A DNA stretch of 64,000 nt from an uncultured Pseudokineococcus sp. (GCF_947499845.1 NZ_CANMPM010000015.1:1-64000), one strand, 5' to 3'; positions 1 through 7,947 are shown, counted from the first letter of the stretch. The notes: generated by a model from the letters alone, not told the origin. Program-made: numbers and translations.

Positions 1-2
1 CC

Positions 3-59
3 ACCCAGCACCGAGCCCTGCAACGCCTCCTCAACCAGCCCCACCACACGGCGGCTTGA
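3..59 (+). CDS. 3' end of an unidentified gene (partial)
   Basis: Frame 3 is open from the window edge to a TGA at 57-59. It encodes 18 residues rich in Gln, His and Leu (the end reads NQPHHTAA). The stop lies 11 bp before the stop of the convergent RNase H gene, a sensible end for a real gene. Frame 2 is also open here, so the reading frame is not certain. Too little is present to name a function. Confidence 0.35.
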   Translation, partial: TQHRALQRLLNQPHHTAA

Positions 60-70
60 CACAGGGCAAC

Positions 71-931
71 TCATCGCTGGTCCTCCGGCAGCAGGACCGC
101 CTGGGCGCAGTGCAGCTCGCCGCCCACGACGGTGATGACCGGCGGGCCGTGCAGCACGTAGCCGTCGTCGAGGTGGTCGGAGACCTTCTGGCAGAAGGCG
201 GGGGTGTCCGGGCCGGTGAGCAGCTTGTAGGACTTGCGCCGCGCGGGCGTCGCGCCCGCGTCGCCCTCGGCGGCGGGGCTGGTGGTCGTCGTCGCGCTCA
301 GGACGTCCTCCTCGAGGTCGGCGGCCCGCAGCTCCTGCGGGTCCTCGTGCTCGGCGACGACGTCGTCCACCGCGCGGGCGGGCGGGGCGTCGTCGGCGGT
401 GCCGGACAGGTCGAGCAGGAGGTCGCCGTCGTCACCCGAGGGGTCCGGCCGGTCCGACGTCGGCTGCCCCGCCGCCACCCCGGTGGCGACGCGCTTGGGC
501 GCCCAGGTCCGGCCCGCCGCGGCGGCGTCCATCGCCTCGTTGGCGAGGCGGTCGGCGTGGCTGTTCTGCGCGCGCGGGATCCACTCGTAGCGCACCTGGT
601 CGCGCGGCCACACCTCCCGCGCCTCCTGCCACAGGCGCTGCATGTCGGCGTGCTTGACCTTCCAGCGCCCCGACATCTGCTCGACGACGAGCTTGGAGTC
701 CATCCGCACGAGCACGCTGGCGCCCGGGTCGATCTCCCGCGCCGCCCTCAGGCCGGCGAGGAGCCCGCCGTACTCGGCGACGTTGTTCGTGGCCCGCCCG
801 ATGGCCTCGGCGACCTCGGCGAGCACGGGTCCCGACGGGCCGCCGTCCTTGACCAGCGCGCCGTACCCGGCAGGCCCGGGGTTGCCGCGCGAGCCGCCGT
901 CGGCCTCGACGACGAGCCGGCGCCCGCTCAC
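71..931 (-). CDS. RNase HI-family protein fused to a C-terminal DUF1737-like domain
   Basis: The 286-residue product starts with a type I RNase H fold, which cleaves RNA in RNA-DNA hybrids. All four acidic catalytic positions are visible: D11 (EADGGSRGNPG), E53 (NNVAEYGG), D78 (RMDSKLVV) and D127 (NSHADRLAN). An acidic linker follows. The last 60 residues begin YKLLTGPD, continue with an FCQKV motif and resemble DUF1737. In mycobacteria the homologue (Rv2228c type) instead carries a phosphatase domain at this end. The GTG start at 931 overlaps the TGA of the upstream zinc-ribbon gene (GTGA), so the two are probably translationally coupled. Confidence 0.85.
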   Translation of the reverse strand: MSGRRLVVEADGGSRGNPGPAGYGALVKDGGPSGPVLAEVAEAIGRATNNVAEYGGLLAGLRAAREIDPGASVLVRMDSKLVVEQMSGRWKVKHADMQRLWQEAREVWPRDQVRYEWIPRAQNSHADRLANEAMDAAAAGRTWAPKRVATGVAAGQPTSDRPDPSGDDGDLLLDLSGTADDAPPARAVDDVVAEHEDPQELRAADLEEDVLSATTTTSPAAEGDAGATPARRKSYKLLTGPDTPAFCQKVSDHLDDGYVLHGPPVITVVGGELHCAQAVLLPEDQR

Positions 932-1674
932 AGCCCCGACTCCGGCGTGCGGACGAGGATGCGGTCGCACTCCTCGCAGCGCAGCACCGCGTCCTCCGGC
1001 GCCGAGCGCAGGCGACCGATGGCCACCGTGTTCTGCTCCATGCGGCAGCCCTCGCAGCGGCGGGCGCGCAGGGGCGCCGCGCCCATGCCGCCGTGCTCGC
1101 GCCGGGACTCCTCGTAGAGGGCGAGCAGCTCGTCGCTGACCCCGCCGGCCACGCGCTCACGGTCGGCGCGCACCGACTCGACGTCGCGGTCGATCTCCGT
1201 CACCGCCGTCCGCAGCGCCTCGCGAGCCTGCTCGGCCTCGGCGTCGACCTCCGCCAGGAGCTGCTCGAGCCCGACGAGCGACGTCTGCGCCACCTCCTGG
1301 CGCTCCATCACCTCGAGCTCGAGCTCCTCGAGGTCGGACTGCCGGCGGGCCAGCGACTCCAGCTCGGAGACCAGGGCGGCGGCGTCCTTCGCGCTGACGG
1401 CACCCGAGTCGAGGCGCTGCTGGTTGCGCGCGGCGCGCTGGCGCACGAGGTCGACGTCCTTCTCGGCGCGGGCGACCTCGCGCTCGACGTCGGACGCCGC
1501 CGTGCGGGCGCGGACGACGTCGTCGCGCAGCCCGGCGGCGCGCTGCTCGCGCTCGGCCAGGGCGGCGCGCTCGGGGAGCGTGCGGCGGCGGTGGGCCAGC
1601 TGCGACAGCCGGGTGTCGAGGGCCTGGACGTCGAGCAGCCGGAGCTGGTCGCGGGCGGGCGCGGTGGTGGTCAG
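928..1674 (-). CDS. Coiled-coil C4-type zinc-ribbon protein (DUF164 family), probable CTG start
   Basis: This 248-residue protein has a long charged coiled coil of roughly 150 residues and a C-terminal zinc ribbon with CEGC and CEEC pairs. The family is routinely found beside Nif3 and RNase H genes in actinobacteria; its role is not established. Start choice: family members begin just before the motif QLRLLD. The only initiator-like codon there is CTG at 1674, followed by ACC, with a GGGAGG ribosome site 9 nt upstream (1684-1689). The in-frame GTG at 1746 lies inside a TAGCGT -10 hexamer and so would not be in the mRNA made from that promoter. Confidence 0.82.
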   Translation of the reverse strand: MTTTAPARDQLRLLDVQALDTRLSQLAHRRRTLPERAALAEREQRAAGLRDDVVRARTAASDVEREVARAEKDVDLVRQRAARNQQRLDSGAVSAKDAAALVSELESLARRQSDLEELELEVMERQEVAQTSLVGLEQLLAEVDAEAEQAREALRTAVTEIDRDVESVRADRERVAGGVSDELLALYEESRREHGGMGAAPLRARRCEGCRMEQNTVAIGRLRSAPEDAVLRCEECDRILVRTPESGL

Positions 1675-1744
1675 CGGACCTGTCCTCCCGGTCGGCGGCG
1701 CCGCCGCGCCGGAGGGCGGGGCGCCGGGGTGGTGCGGTTCCGTC

Positions 1745-1750
1745 ACGCTA
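1745..1750 (-). promoter_or_regulatory. -10 element of the zinc-ribbon / RNase H operon
   Basis: The minus strand reads TAGCGT, matching the TANNNT hexamer common in this window. Transcription should begin near 1738, giving a leader of about 64 nt before the CTG start at 1674. The hexamer overlaps the alternative GTG start at 1746, which argues against that codon. Confidence 0.5.
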
Positions 1751-1781
1751 CCGCCGTCGGCCGCGGCCCCGTGCGCGGACC

Positions 1782-2228
1782 TCAGGCGTCGCGCAGCCGC
1801 AGGCGCAGCACGACCTGCTCGTCCGCCAGGCCACCGCCGCCGCCGCCCGGGAGCCGCGACCGCAGGCGCGCGGCGGCGTGGGCGACGGCGAGGGCGCGGT
1901 GGCCCACGGGGTGCTTGCGCCGCAGCAGCTGGTCCACGCGCGCCACCACCGCCGGCGCGTCGGTGACCTCGACGACGACAGGCGTCGTCGGCGCCCCGGG
2001 CCGGACCCGTCCGCGCGCGTCGCACGGCGTGAGCGTCGCGGCCGGGTCGCGGCGGGCGCGCCGCACCTTCGCCGTCGTCGCACCGGTCGTCACGAGCAGG
2101 ACGTCGCCGTCGCGCACGACCCACACGGGCGTCGCCCGCTCGGTGCCGTCGCGGCGGCGCGTGGCGAGGCTGACGTAGGCCTCACGGCCCAGCTGGTCGA
2201 GCAGCCGGTCGCGGGCGGCGGCGTCCAT
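1782..2228 (-). CDS. PPOX-class F420-dependent oxidoreductase (pyridoxamine 5'-phosphate oxidase fold)
   Basis: The 148-residue product has the split-barrel FMN/F420-binding fold: an N-terminal YVSLATRRRDG strand pair, then TPVWVVRDGD and LLVTTGATTAKVRR, typical of the actinobacterial Rv2061-like group of small F420-binding reductases. The substrate cannot be read from sequence. It sits between the Nif3 and zinc-ribbon genes, which are normally adjacent. Its ATG at 2228 lies 6 nt after a TAGCGT hexamer, so the mRNA is probably leaderless and transcribed separately from Nif3. Confidence 0.8.
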   Translation of the reverse strand: MDAAARDRLLDQLGREAYVSLATRRRDGTERATPVWVVRDGDVLLVTTGATTAKVRRARRDPAATLTPCDARGRVRPGAPTTPVVVEVTDAPAVVARVDQLLRRKHPVGHRALAVAHAAARLRSRLPGGGGGGLADEQVVLRLRLRDA

Positions 2229-2234
2229 CCGCGG

Positions 2235-2240
2235 ACGCTA
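2235..2240 (-). promoter_or_regulatory. -10 element, leaderless promoter of the PPOX gene
   Basis: TAGCGT on the minus strand, 6 nt from the ATG at 2228. The expected transcription start coincides with the start codon. Confidence 0.5.
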
Positions 2241-2333
2241 GCGGCTGGCGCCGACCGGGGACAGAGCCTCCCGACCTCGCCGGTCGACCCTCGGCGCGGC
2301 GGCGCCCCGCACGAGGGCCCCGGGACGCGGGCC

Positions 2334-3515
2334 TCAGCGGACGGGGCCGCCGGGGCTCGCGATGCGGGAGGTCCACGGGTCGGTGCGCCGCGTGCTGATC
2401 GTCACCTCGACCGCGCCGCCGACCTCCGCGAGGTCGGCGCGCAGGCGGTCCCCGGCCCCCTGCAGCCAGGGCCACTCGCTGGCCCAGTGGGAGACGTCGA
2501 GCAGGTGCGGTGCTCCGCCCCGGGCGCGCTCGCGCAGCTCCGAGGCGGGGTGGTGGCGCAGGTCCGCCGTGACGTAGGCGTCGGCTCCGCTCGCGCGGAC
2601 CGCGTCGAGCAGGCTGTCCCCGCTGCCGCCGCACACGGCCACCCGGTGCACGGGTGCGGACAGGTCGCCCGCGATGCGCACGCCGTGGTGGGTGAAGGGC
2701 AAGGCCTGGGCGACGACGCCCGCGAGCGCCTCGAGGGTGATCGGCCGCTCGAGGACGCCCACGCGGCCGAGGCCGCGCGGGGAGGACCAGGCCGCCAGCT
2801 CGAGGACGTCGACCGCCGGCTCCTCGTAGGGGTGCACCGCGCGCACGGCGGCGAGGACGCGGGAGCGCAGCGCACGGGGCGCGACCATCTCGACGCGCGC
2901 CTCCGGGCCGGTGTGGCGCTGCCCGGGGGTCCCCACCGCCGGGCGGGCCCGCTCACCCGGTGTGAAGGTCTGCACGCCCTCGCCCGTGAAGGCGCAGCGG
3001 GCGTACTCGCCGATCTCCCCGGCGCCGGCGGCCGCCATCGCGTCGACGAGGCGCTCGGCGTCCTCCCGCGGCGCGAAGACGACGTGCTTGTCGAGGGGGT
3101 CGGCGGGCGCGGCGGACAGCGGCTGCAGGTCGTCGAGCCCGATGCTGCGGGCGAGGGCGTCGGAGACGCCGGGCCGCGCCGAGTCGGCGTTGGTGTGCAG
3201 GACGTGCAGCGCGATGCCGGCGCGCACGAGCCGGTGCACCACAGCGCCCTTCGGCTCGTCGGCCCGCACCGAGCGGACCGGCCGCAGCAGCAGGGGGTGG
3301 TGGACCAGCAGCAGGTCCACCCCGAGCTCGACGGCCTCGTCGACCACCTCGGCGACCGGGTCGACCGCCAGGAGCACGCGGCGCACGCGCTGGGTCGGGT
3401 CCCCGCACACCAGGCCGACGGCGTCCCACTCCTCGGCCGTGGCCGCCGGGTACCGGCGCTCCAGGACGGCGAGCAGGTCCGCGAGCGCGACGCCGTCGCC
3501 GTCCGTTCCCATCAC
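2334..3515 (-). CDS. Nif3-like dinuclear metal-centre hexameric protein
   Basis: The 393-residue protein is a full-length member of the Nif3/YbgI (DUF34) family, which forms hexameric rings with a two-metal site. The metal ligands are recognisable: the His pair in LLLVHHPLLL near residue 80 and the C-terminal His and Glu in SHWASEWPW. Between the two halves lies an inserted region of the kind seen in longer bacterial members. The physiological substrate is not settled; metal insertion and GTP cyclohydrolase-like roles have been proposed. It is first in the conserved Nif3 / zinc ribbon / RNase H neighbourhood. The GTG at 3515 lies 6 nt after a -10 hexamer; an ATG follows immediately. Confidence 0.88.
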   Translation of the reverse strand: MMGTDGDGVALADLLAVLERRYPAATAEEWDAVGLVCGDPTQRVRRVLLAVDPVAEVVDEAVELGVDLLLVHHPLLLRPVRSVRADEPKGAVVHRLVRAGIALHVLHTNADSARPGVSDALARSIGLDDLQPLSAAPADPLDKHVVFAPREDAERLVDAMAAAGAGEIGEYARCAFTGEGVQTFTPGERARPAVGTPGQRHTGPEARVEMVAPRALRSRVLAAVRAVHPYEEPAVDVLELAAWSSPRGLGRVGVLERPITLEALAGVVAQALPFTHHGVRIAGDLSAPVHRVAVCGGSGDSLLDAVRASGADAYVTADLRHHPASELRERARGGAPHLLDVSHWASEWPWLQGAGDRLRADLAEVGGAVEVTISTRRTDPWTSRIASPGGPVR

Positions 3516-3521
3516 CCCGCC

Positions 3522-3527
3522 ACCGTA
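3522..3527 (-). promoter_or_regulatory. -10 element, leaderless promoter of Nif3
   Basis: The minus strand reads TACGGT, 6 nt before the GTG at 3515. This fixes GTG rather than the following ATG as the probable initiator of a leaderless message. Confidence 0.5.
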
Positions 3528-3622
3528 GCCGCCGACGACGCAGAGTCACCTCAACTCACTCTGCCGGGTGATGCCGTGACCGTCCTGTGACCGAGTGGCG
3601 GCGGGCGACGGGACGGGCGAGA

Positions 3623-3650
3623 GAGGCCGGGCCGACGCGCGCCCGGCCTC
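3623..3650 (-). terminator. Hairpin terminator downstream of the SDR gene
   Basis: GAGGCCGGGC pairs with GCCCGGCCTC across an 8-nt loop. It lies 16 bp beyond the SDR stop codon, with no T run, as is usual in high-G+C actinobacteria. Confidence 0.5.
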
Positions 3651-3665
3651 CCGCGACGGGCGTCC

Positions 3666-4460
3666 TCAGATCGTCTGCACCGAGCCGGAGTCCACGCGCA
3701 GCGTCGCGCCGTTGATGAAGCTGGCCCGCTCCGAGCAGAGGAAGACGATGGCCGAGGCCACCTCCTCGGGCTCCCCGCGGCGCCCCAGCTGCATCCCCGG
3801 CCGCTCCTCGGACAGGAAGCTCGAGATCGCCTCGTCGACGTCGGTGCCGAGCTGGTCGGCGCGCTTGCTCATCATCGCGTCGGTCATCGGGGTCGCGATG
3901 AAGGCCGGCGCGACGGAGTTCACGAGGATCCCCTCCGAGGCGTAGGTCTTCGACAGGCCCTTCATGAGCGCGAGCGAGCCCGCCTTCGCGGCGCAGTAGG
4001 GGATCTCGTCGGCGTACGGCTGGAAGGCGTCCTCGCTCGTCAGCAGGACGATGCGGCCCCAACCCTTGGGGCGCATGCCGTCGATGAAGGCCTTGACGGT
4101 GCGCACCTGCGACATGAGGTCGGTCTCGAGGGTCTTCGTCCAGCCCTCGTCGTCGATCTCGTGGAACATCCCCTGGGCGCCGGTGATCCCCGCGGCCGCC
4201 ACGATGATGTCGGGCGCACCGCCGAGCCCGGCCTCGACCTCGCTCTTGAGGCGCGCGACGTCCTCGAGCGACGTGAGGTCCGCCGCGACGGTCGTGACCT
4301 CCCCGGGCAGACGACCGGCCGACTCCGCGAGCGAGTCGGCGTCGAGGTCGCTCACCGCCACGCGCACGCCCTCCTCGAGGAGCATGCGGGCGGTGTGCCA
4401 GCCGATGCCGGAGTCGGCGCCGGTGACGAGGGCGGTCTTGCCGGACAGGGACAGGTCCAT
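3666..4460 (-). CDS. Short-chain dehydrogenase/reductase (SDR), classical type
   Basis: The 264-residue protein has the whole classical SDR layout. The NAD(P)-binding glycine motif TGADSGIG is at residues 13-20, the strand-5 motif VAAAGITG follows, the catalytic serine is in LLTSED, and Tyr155-Lys159 is in the YxxxK motif (PYCAAKAG). An acidic D-L-D at the end of strand 2 suggests NAD(H) rather than NADPH, which is an inference. The substrate is unknown. The ATG at 4460 has a strong AGGAGG ribosome site. A TAGCGT hexamer at 4600-4605 (minus) would give a leader of about 135 nt. Confidence 0.85.
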   Translation of the reverse strand: MDLSLSGKTALVTGADSGIGWHTARMLLEEGVRVAVSDLDADSLAESAGRLPGEVTTVAADLTSLEDVARLKSEVEAGLGGAPDIIVAAAGITGAQGMFHEIDDEGWTKTLETDLMSQVRTVKAFIDGMRPKGWGRIVLLTSEDAFQPYADEIPYCAAKAGSLALMKGLSKTYASEGILVNSVAPAFIATPMTDAMMSKRADQLGTDVDEAISSFLSEERPGMQLGRRGEPEEVASAIVFLCSERASFINGATLRVDSGSVQTI

Positions 4461-4791
4461 GGGTCCTCCTGGTGGGCGGGTGCCGCGCCGGGCTCGCGCG
4501 GTGAAGGGTGGGCGACGACGGGCCCGCGTGCGCGGCGCCGGTCGTGCCCGCTGGGCGGGGCGCGGGCGGCGGGTGCAGGGCCGGCCCGGCTGCGCCTCGA
4601 CGCTAGGCGCCCGCCGCCGGGGGCGCCCGCCAGGAGGAGCGCGGCCACGGCTCGCCGGGGGGCCCGGTGAGGAGGCGGCCGGAGGGCGGCGGTCCGACGA
4701 CGTAGTGCCGCCCACCTTCCGGTTTTCCCGACCCCACGTCTCCGGCTGGCTCGGCAGACCGGGGCCCCGCCGCGCTCCTACCGTCCTCGGC
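4461..4791. other. Divergent promoter region between the SDR and sensor-kinase genes
   Basis: This 331-bp gap has no credible gene. It contains a minus-strand TAGCGT hexamer (4600-4605) for the SDR gene and the plus-strand TACCGT hexamer of the kinase operon. No further repeat or palindrome was recognised. Confidence 0.5.
4779..4784 (+). promoter_or_regulatory. -10 element, leaderless promoter of the kinase operon
   Basis: TACCGT lies 7 nt before the ATG at 4792, so the operon mRNA should begin at or within a nucleotide or two of the start codon. Confidence 0.5.
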
Positions 4792-6147
4792 ATGACCACG
4801 ACCACCGCCCCGGGCCGCGACCCGGCCGCCCCGGACAGCTCCGCGCCGCCGCCGTCCGGCCCGCCCGGGGGCCCCGCCCGCCCCGGGACGGCCGGCCGCG
4901 CCCGCCCGTGGGCCGCGACCGCCGGGCGCACCGGTGCCGCGCTCGCGCACCTCGCCGTCATGGCCGTCGTCGGGCCCGTCGCCCTCGTCGTCCTCGTCAC
5001 CTGGGTCGGCGTGGGCGTGGGGCTGCTGCCCCTCCTCGGGCTGGGCGCGCTGCTCCTGCTGGCCCTCCCCTACGGCGTCCTCGCCCTCGCGCGCGTCGAG
5101 ACGGCCCGCGTCGACGGGTTGTACGGGCTGGGGCTGGTCCTGCCGCCGCTGCACCGGCGCCCGCGCCCCGGCCTCGGCGGCGTCCTCGCGGCCGGGGGGC
5201 GCCAGGCCGTCGACGCCACCGCCTGGCGCGCCGTCGCCAGCGCCGCCCTCGCCAGCGTCCTCGGCCTGGTGCTGCTGCCTCTCGCCGGCGCCGGGGCGAG
5301 CGCCGCCGCCCTCGCGTTCGCCCCGCTCTACGCGCGGGACGACGTCGTCGGGCTCCCGGGCGTCGACGTGCCGGTGGCCTGGGCCCCGCTCGTCGGCGCG
5401 GGCGGCCTCCTGCTGGCGCTCGCGGGCGCCGTCGGCCTGGCGCTCCTGCACGGCGTCGTCACCCGCGCGCTCCTGCGCTCCTCCCGCGAGGCGCAGCTCG
5501 TCGAGCAGGCCCGGGCGTCGGACACCCGGCGCGCCGGCGCCGTCCGCGCCGCGGAGGTCGAGCGGACCCGCATCGAGCGCGACCTCCACGACGGGGTGCA
5601 GCCGCGCCTCGTCTCCGTCGGGATGACCCTCGGCCTCGCCGAGCAGAAGCTCGCCGGGCCGGAGCCGGACGCCGACGCCGCCCGGGCCCTCGTGGCGGAG
5701 GCCCGGACGAGCACCAAGGCCGCCATCACCGAGCTGCGCCAGCTCGCCCGCGGCGTGCACGCCTCCGTGCTCGACGACCGGGGCCTCGACGCGGCCCTGT
5801 CCGCCGTCGTCGCGCGGTCGGTCGTGCCGGTCGACCTCGACGTCCGGGTGGACGGCCGCTGCGGCCGCACGGCGGAGGCCGCCGTCTACTTCGCCGTCAG
5901 CGAGGCCCTCACCAACGCCGCCAAGCACGCGCGCGCCTCCCGGTGCCGGGTCGTCGTCCGCCACCGCGACGGCGGCCTCCTGTGGGCCCGCGTGGAGGAC
6001 GACGGCGTCGGCGGCGCCGCCGTGCTGCCCGGCGGCGGGCTGGACGGCGTGGGGCACCGCGTCGCCGCCGCGGGTGGCACCTGCCGCCTCGACAGCCCCC
6101 GCGGCGGCCCGACCGCGCTGGAGGTGTCGGTGCCGTGCGCGTCCTGA
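4792..6147 (+). CDS. NarL-type sensor histidine kinase with membrane sensor domain
   Basis: The 451-residue protein has a Pro/Ala-rich cytoplasmic N-terminus and four or more hydrophobic segments between about residues 50 and 240 (a putative-sensor type membrane module). A HisKA_3 dimerisation helix has the phospho-accepting His266 in the motif ERDLHDGVQ. A C-terminal HATPase domain shows an N-box (EALTNAAKHA) and G-box (VEDDGVGG). It should autophosphorylate and pass the phosphate to the LuxR-type regulator encoded immediately downstream, whose GTG start overlaps its 3' end by 13 bp. The signal sensed is unknown. Confidence 0.9.
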   Translation: MTTTTAPGRDPAAPDSSAPPPSGPPGGPARPGTAGRARPWAATAGRTGAALAHLAVMAVVGPVALVVLVTWVGVGVGLLPLLGLGALLLLALPYGVLALARVETARVDGLYGLGLVLPPLHRRPRPGLGGVLAAGGRQAVDATAWRAVASAALASVLGLVLLPLAGAGASAAALAFAPLYARDDVVGLPGVDVPVAWAPLVGAGGLLLALAGAVGLALLHGVVTRALLRSSREAQLVEQARASDTRRAGAVRAAEVERTRIERDLHDGVQPRLVSVGMTLGLAEQKLAGPEPDADAARALVAEARTSTKAAITELRQLARGVHASVLDDRGLDAALSAVVARSVVPVDLDVRVDGRCGRTAEAAVYFAVSEALTNAAKHARASRCRVVVRHRDGGLLWARVEDDGVGGAAVLPGGGLDGVGHRVAAAGGTCRLDSPRGGPTALEVSVPCAS

Positions 6148-6869
6148 TCTGCGAGGACTCCGTCCTCCTGCGCGAGGGCCTCGTCCGCCTGCTGGAGGAC
6201 GCCGGGCACGAGGTCGTCGCGGCCCTGGCCGACGCCGAGGGCCTCGGGGCGGCGGTCGACGCGAGCGCGCCCGAGCTGTGCGTCCTCGACGTCCGGCTGC
6301 CCCCGACGTGGACCGACGAGGGCGTGCGCGCCGCCGTCGCGCTGCGGGCCGAGCGGCCCGGGCTGCCGGTGCTCGTGCTGTCCCAGTACGTCGAGGAGCG
6401 CTACGCCGGCGAGCTCTTCGGCGGCCAGGGCGGTGCGCTGGGCTACCTGCTCAAGGACCGCGTCGTCGACGTCGCCGACTTCCTCGACGCCCTCGACCGC
6501 ATCCGCGGCGGCGCGACCGTGCTCGACCCCGAGGTGGTGGCCCAGCTGCTCGCGCGGCGGGCCCGGGACGAGCGGCTCGCCGCGCTCACCGACCGCGAGC
6601 GCACCGTGCTCGCGCTCATCGCCGAGGGCCGCTCGAACCAGGCCATCGCCGCCCTGCTCGTCCTCTCCGAGGCCAGCGTGGAGAAGAACATCACCGCGAT
6701 CTTCACCAAGCTCGGCCTCGAGCGCGACGAGCACGGCAACCGGCGGGTGCTCGCGGCGCTCGTGCACCTCTCCCACCACGCCTCCACCGACCGGGCCCTC
6801 CCCGACCAGACCCTCACCCCTCAGGCCGGGCGGCGCCCGGCTCCCCCGCAGGCAGGAGCCCCGCGATGA
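6135..6869 (+). CDS. LuxR/NarL-family response regulator
   Basis: The 244-residue regulator has a receiver domain with acidic pocket E7-D8, phospho-acceptor D52 (VLDVRLP) and the conserved lysine in YLLKD. A LuxR-type helix-turn-helix starts at LTDRERTVLALIAEG, where ASVEKNITAIFTKL is the recognition region. A proline-rich tail follows. It is the cognate partner of the kinase it overlaps. The stop codon overlaps the ATG of the next gene (ATGA), so kinase, regulator and the adhesin-like protein form one tightly coupled operon. Confidence 0.9.
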   Translation: MRVLICEDSVLLREGLVRLLEDAGHEVVAALADAEGLGAAVDASAPELCVLDVRLPPTWTDEGVRAAVALRAERPGLPVLVLSQYVEERYAGELFGGQGGALGYLLKDRVVDVADFLDALDRIRGGATVLDPEVVAQLLARRARDERLAALTDRERTVLALIAEGRSNQAIAALLVLSEASVEKNITAIFTKLGLERDEHGNRRVLAALVHLSHHASTDRALPDQTLTPQAGRRPAPPQAGAPR

Positions 6870-7744
6870 GCACGCCCACCACCCCGCTCCCCCGCGACGA
6901 CCGGCGGGACCCCGCCGACGCGCCGCCTCCCGGACCGGGCGGCGCCCGCCCCGGGGCCCGCGCCGTCTCGACCGTCGCCGTCGTCCTCGGCGGGCTCCTC
7001 CTCGCCGGCACCGCCGTCGACGGGGCGGGCTCGGTCGTCTCCACCGCCCTGCGCGGCGACGACCTCCTCACCGCGACCTCCGGCGGCGTGGCCTCCCTCG
7101 AGGCCGACGTCGTCGGCGCCCGCCTCGAGGTCGTCACGGGCGACGTCGACCAGGCCCGCCTCGACGTGCGCGACAGCCGGGGCCGGTGGCGCCTCGAGCG
7201 CGACGGCGACGTGCTGCGCGTCGCGTCGCCGGGCGCCGAGGGCTGGCCCGGAGGATGGGCCGCGGGCTGGTCGCGTGACGACGGCGGCCGCGCGGTGCTC
7301 GTGCTCCCCGAGGACGTCGCCGACGGCGCCCTGGACGCCGACCTCGAGCTCTCGGGCGGGGAGCTGCGCGCCTCCGGCGCCTTCGGCGACGTCGACGCCG
7401 AGCTCACCGGCGGGGCCCTTGACCTCGCGGGCTCCGCCACCGCCCTCGCGCTCGACGTGACGGGCGGGACGGCGGACCTGGAGGTCGACGGGGCGCGGAC
7501 GGCGGTGCTCTCGCTGACGGCCGGCCAGGTCACCGCGGCGCTCACCGGGGACGCCCCGGAGGCCGTGGACGTCGACGTCAGCGCGGGGACCCTCGACCTG
7601 GCGCTGCCGCCCGAGGACTACGACGTGCGCTCGACGGTCACCGGCGGCGGCCTGGACAGCCTGCTGCGGGACTCGCCCACGGCGCCGCGCCGGGTCGACG
7701 TGGCGGTCACCGCCGGCGGCGTCGTGCTGCGCGAGGCCGGCTGA
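6866..7744 (+). CDS. Membrane-anchored DUF4097-like (putative adhesin) protein
   Basis: The 292-residue protein has a disordered N-terminus, one hydrophobic segment at about residues 34-52, and an outer part made of short repeating beta strands with Gly-Gly turns (LSGGELRASG, LTGGALDLAG, VTGGTADLEV). This is the right-handed beta-solenoid pattern of DUF4097 'putative adhesin' proteins. The function is unproven; such proteins often sit beside envelope-stress two-component systems. Position three in the operon suggests it is either an output or an accessory sensor of the kinase. Confidence 0.72.
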   Translation: MSTPTTPLPRDDRRDPADAPPPGPGGARPGARAVSTVAVVLGGLLLAGTAVDGAGSVVSTALRGDDLLTATSGGVASLEADVVGARLEVVTGDVDQARLDVRDSRGRWRLERDGDVLRVASPGAEGWPGGWAAGWSRDDGGRAVLVLPEDVADGALDADLELSGGELRASGAFGDVDAELTGGALDLAGSATALALDVTGGTADLEVDGARTAVLSLTAGQVTAALTGDAPEAVDVDVSAGTLDLALPPEDYDVRSTVTGGGLDSLLRDSPTAPRRVDVAVTAGGVVLREAG

Positions 7745-7774
7745 CGCCGGGCCAGCGCACGGAGGACGCGCGGG

Positions 7775-7847
7775 TGGGCCCGGCCGGGGTCGAACCGACG
7801 ACGTCCGCGGTGTAAGCGCGGCGCTCTACCAGCTGAGCTACGGGCCC
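7775..7847 (-). tRNA. tRNA-Val (anticodon UAC)
   Basis: A 73-nt cloverleaf with a perfect 7-bp acceptor stem (GGGCCCG/CGGGCCC), D-arm GCTCAGCTGGTAGAGC, anticodon TAC at 7812-7814 and a TTCGA-type T loop. The discriminator base is A. The 3' CCA is not encoded (CCC follows), so it must be added enzymatically. Confidence 0.95.
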
Positions 7848-7917
7848 GGGGCCGGCGCCCGCGGGGGCGGGCCGGCCGGGGCCATGGTGCCCCCGCCGGA
7901 CGGCTGCGGTGGACGGA

Positions 7918-7947
7918 CCTCCCGAGGACCGGCCTCCCGAGGACCGG
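7918..7947. repeat. 15-bp direct repeat, two copies
   Basis: CCTCCCGAGGACCGG occurs twice back to back between tRNA-Val and the peroxiredoxin gene. No coding role is visible. Confidence 0.6.

Noticed and set aside
56-1117. A 353-residue plus-strand open frame opposite the RNase H and zinc-ribbon genes
   Set aside because: Low-complexity Arg/Gly/Val composition; the minus strand has clear families with catalytic residues. High G+C opens long antisense frames throughout this window.
1741-1746. GTG at 1746 as start of the zinc-ribbon gene
   Set aside because: It is inside the TAGCGT -10 hexamer and lacks a ribosome site; the CTG at 1674 fits both the promoter and the family N-terminus.
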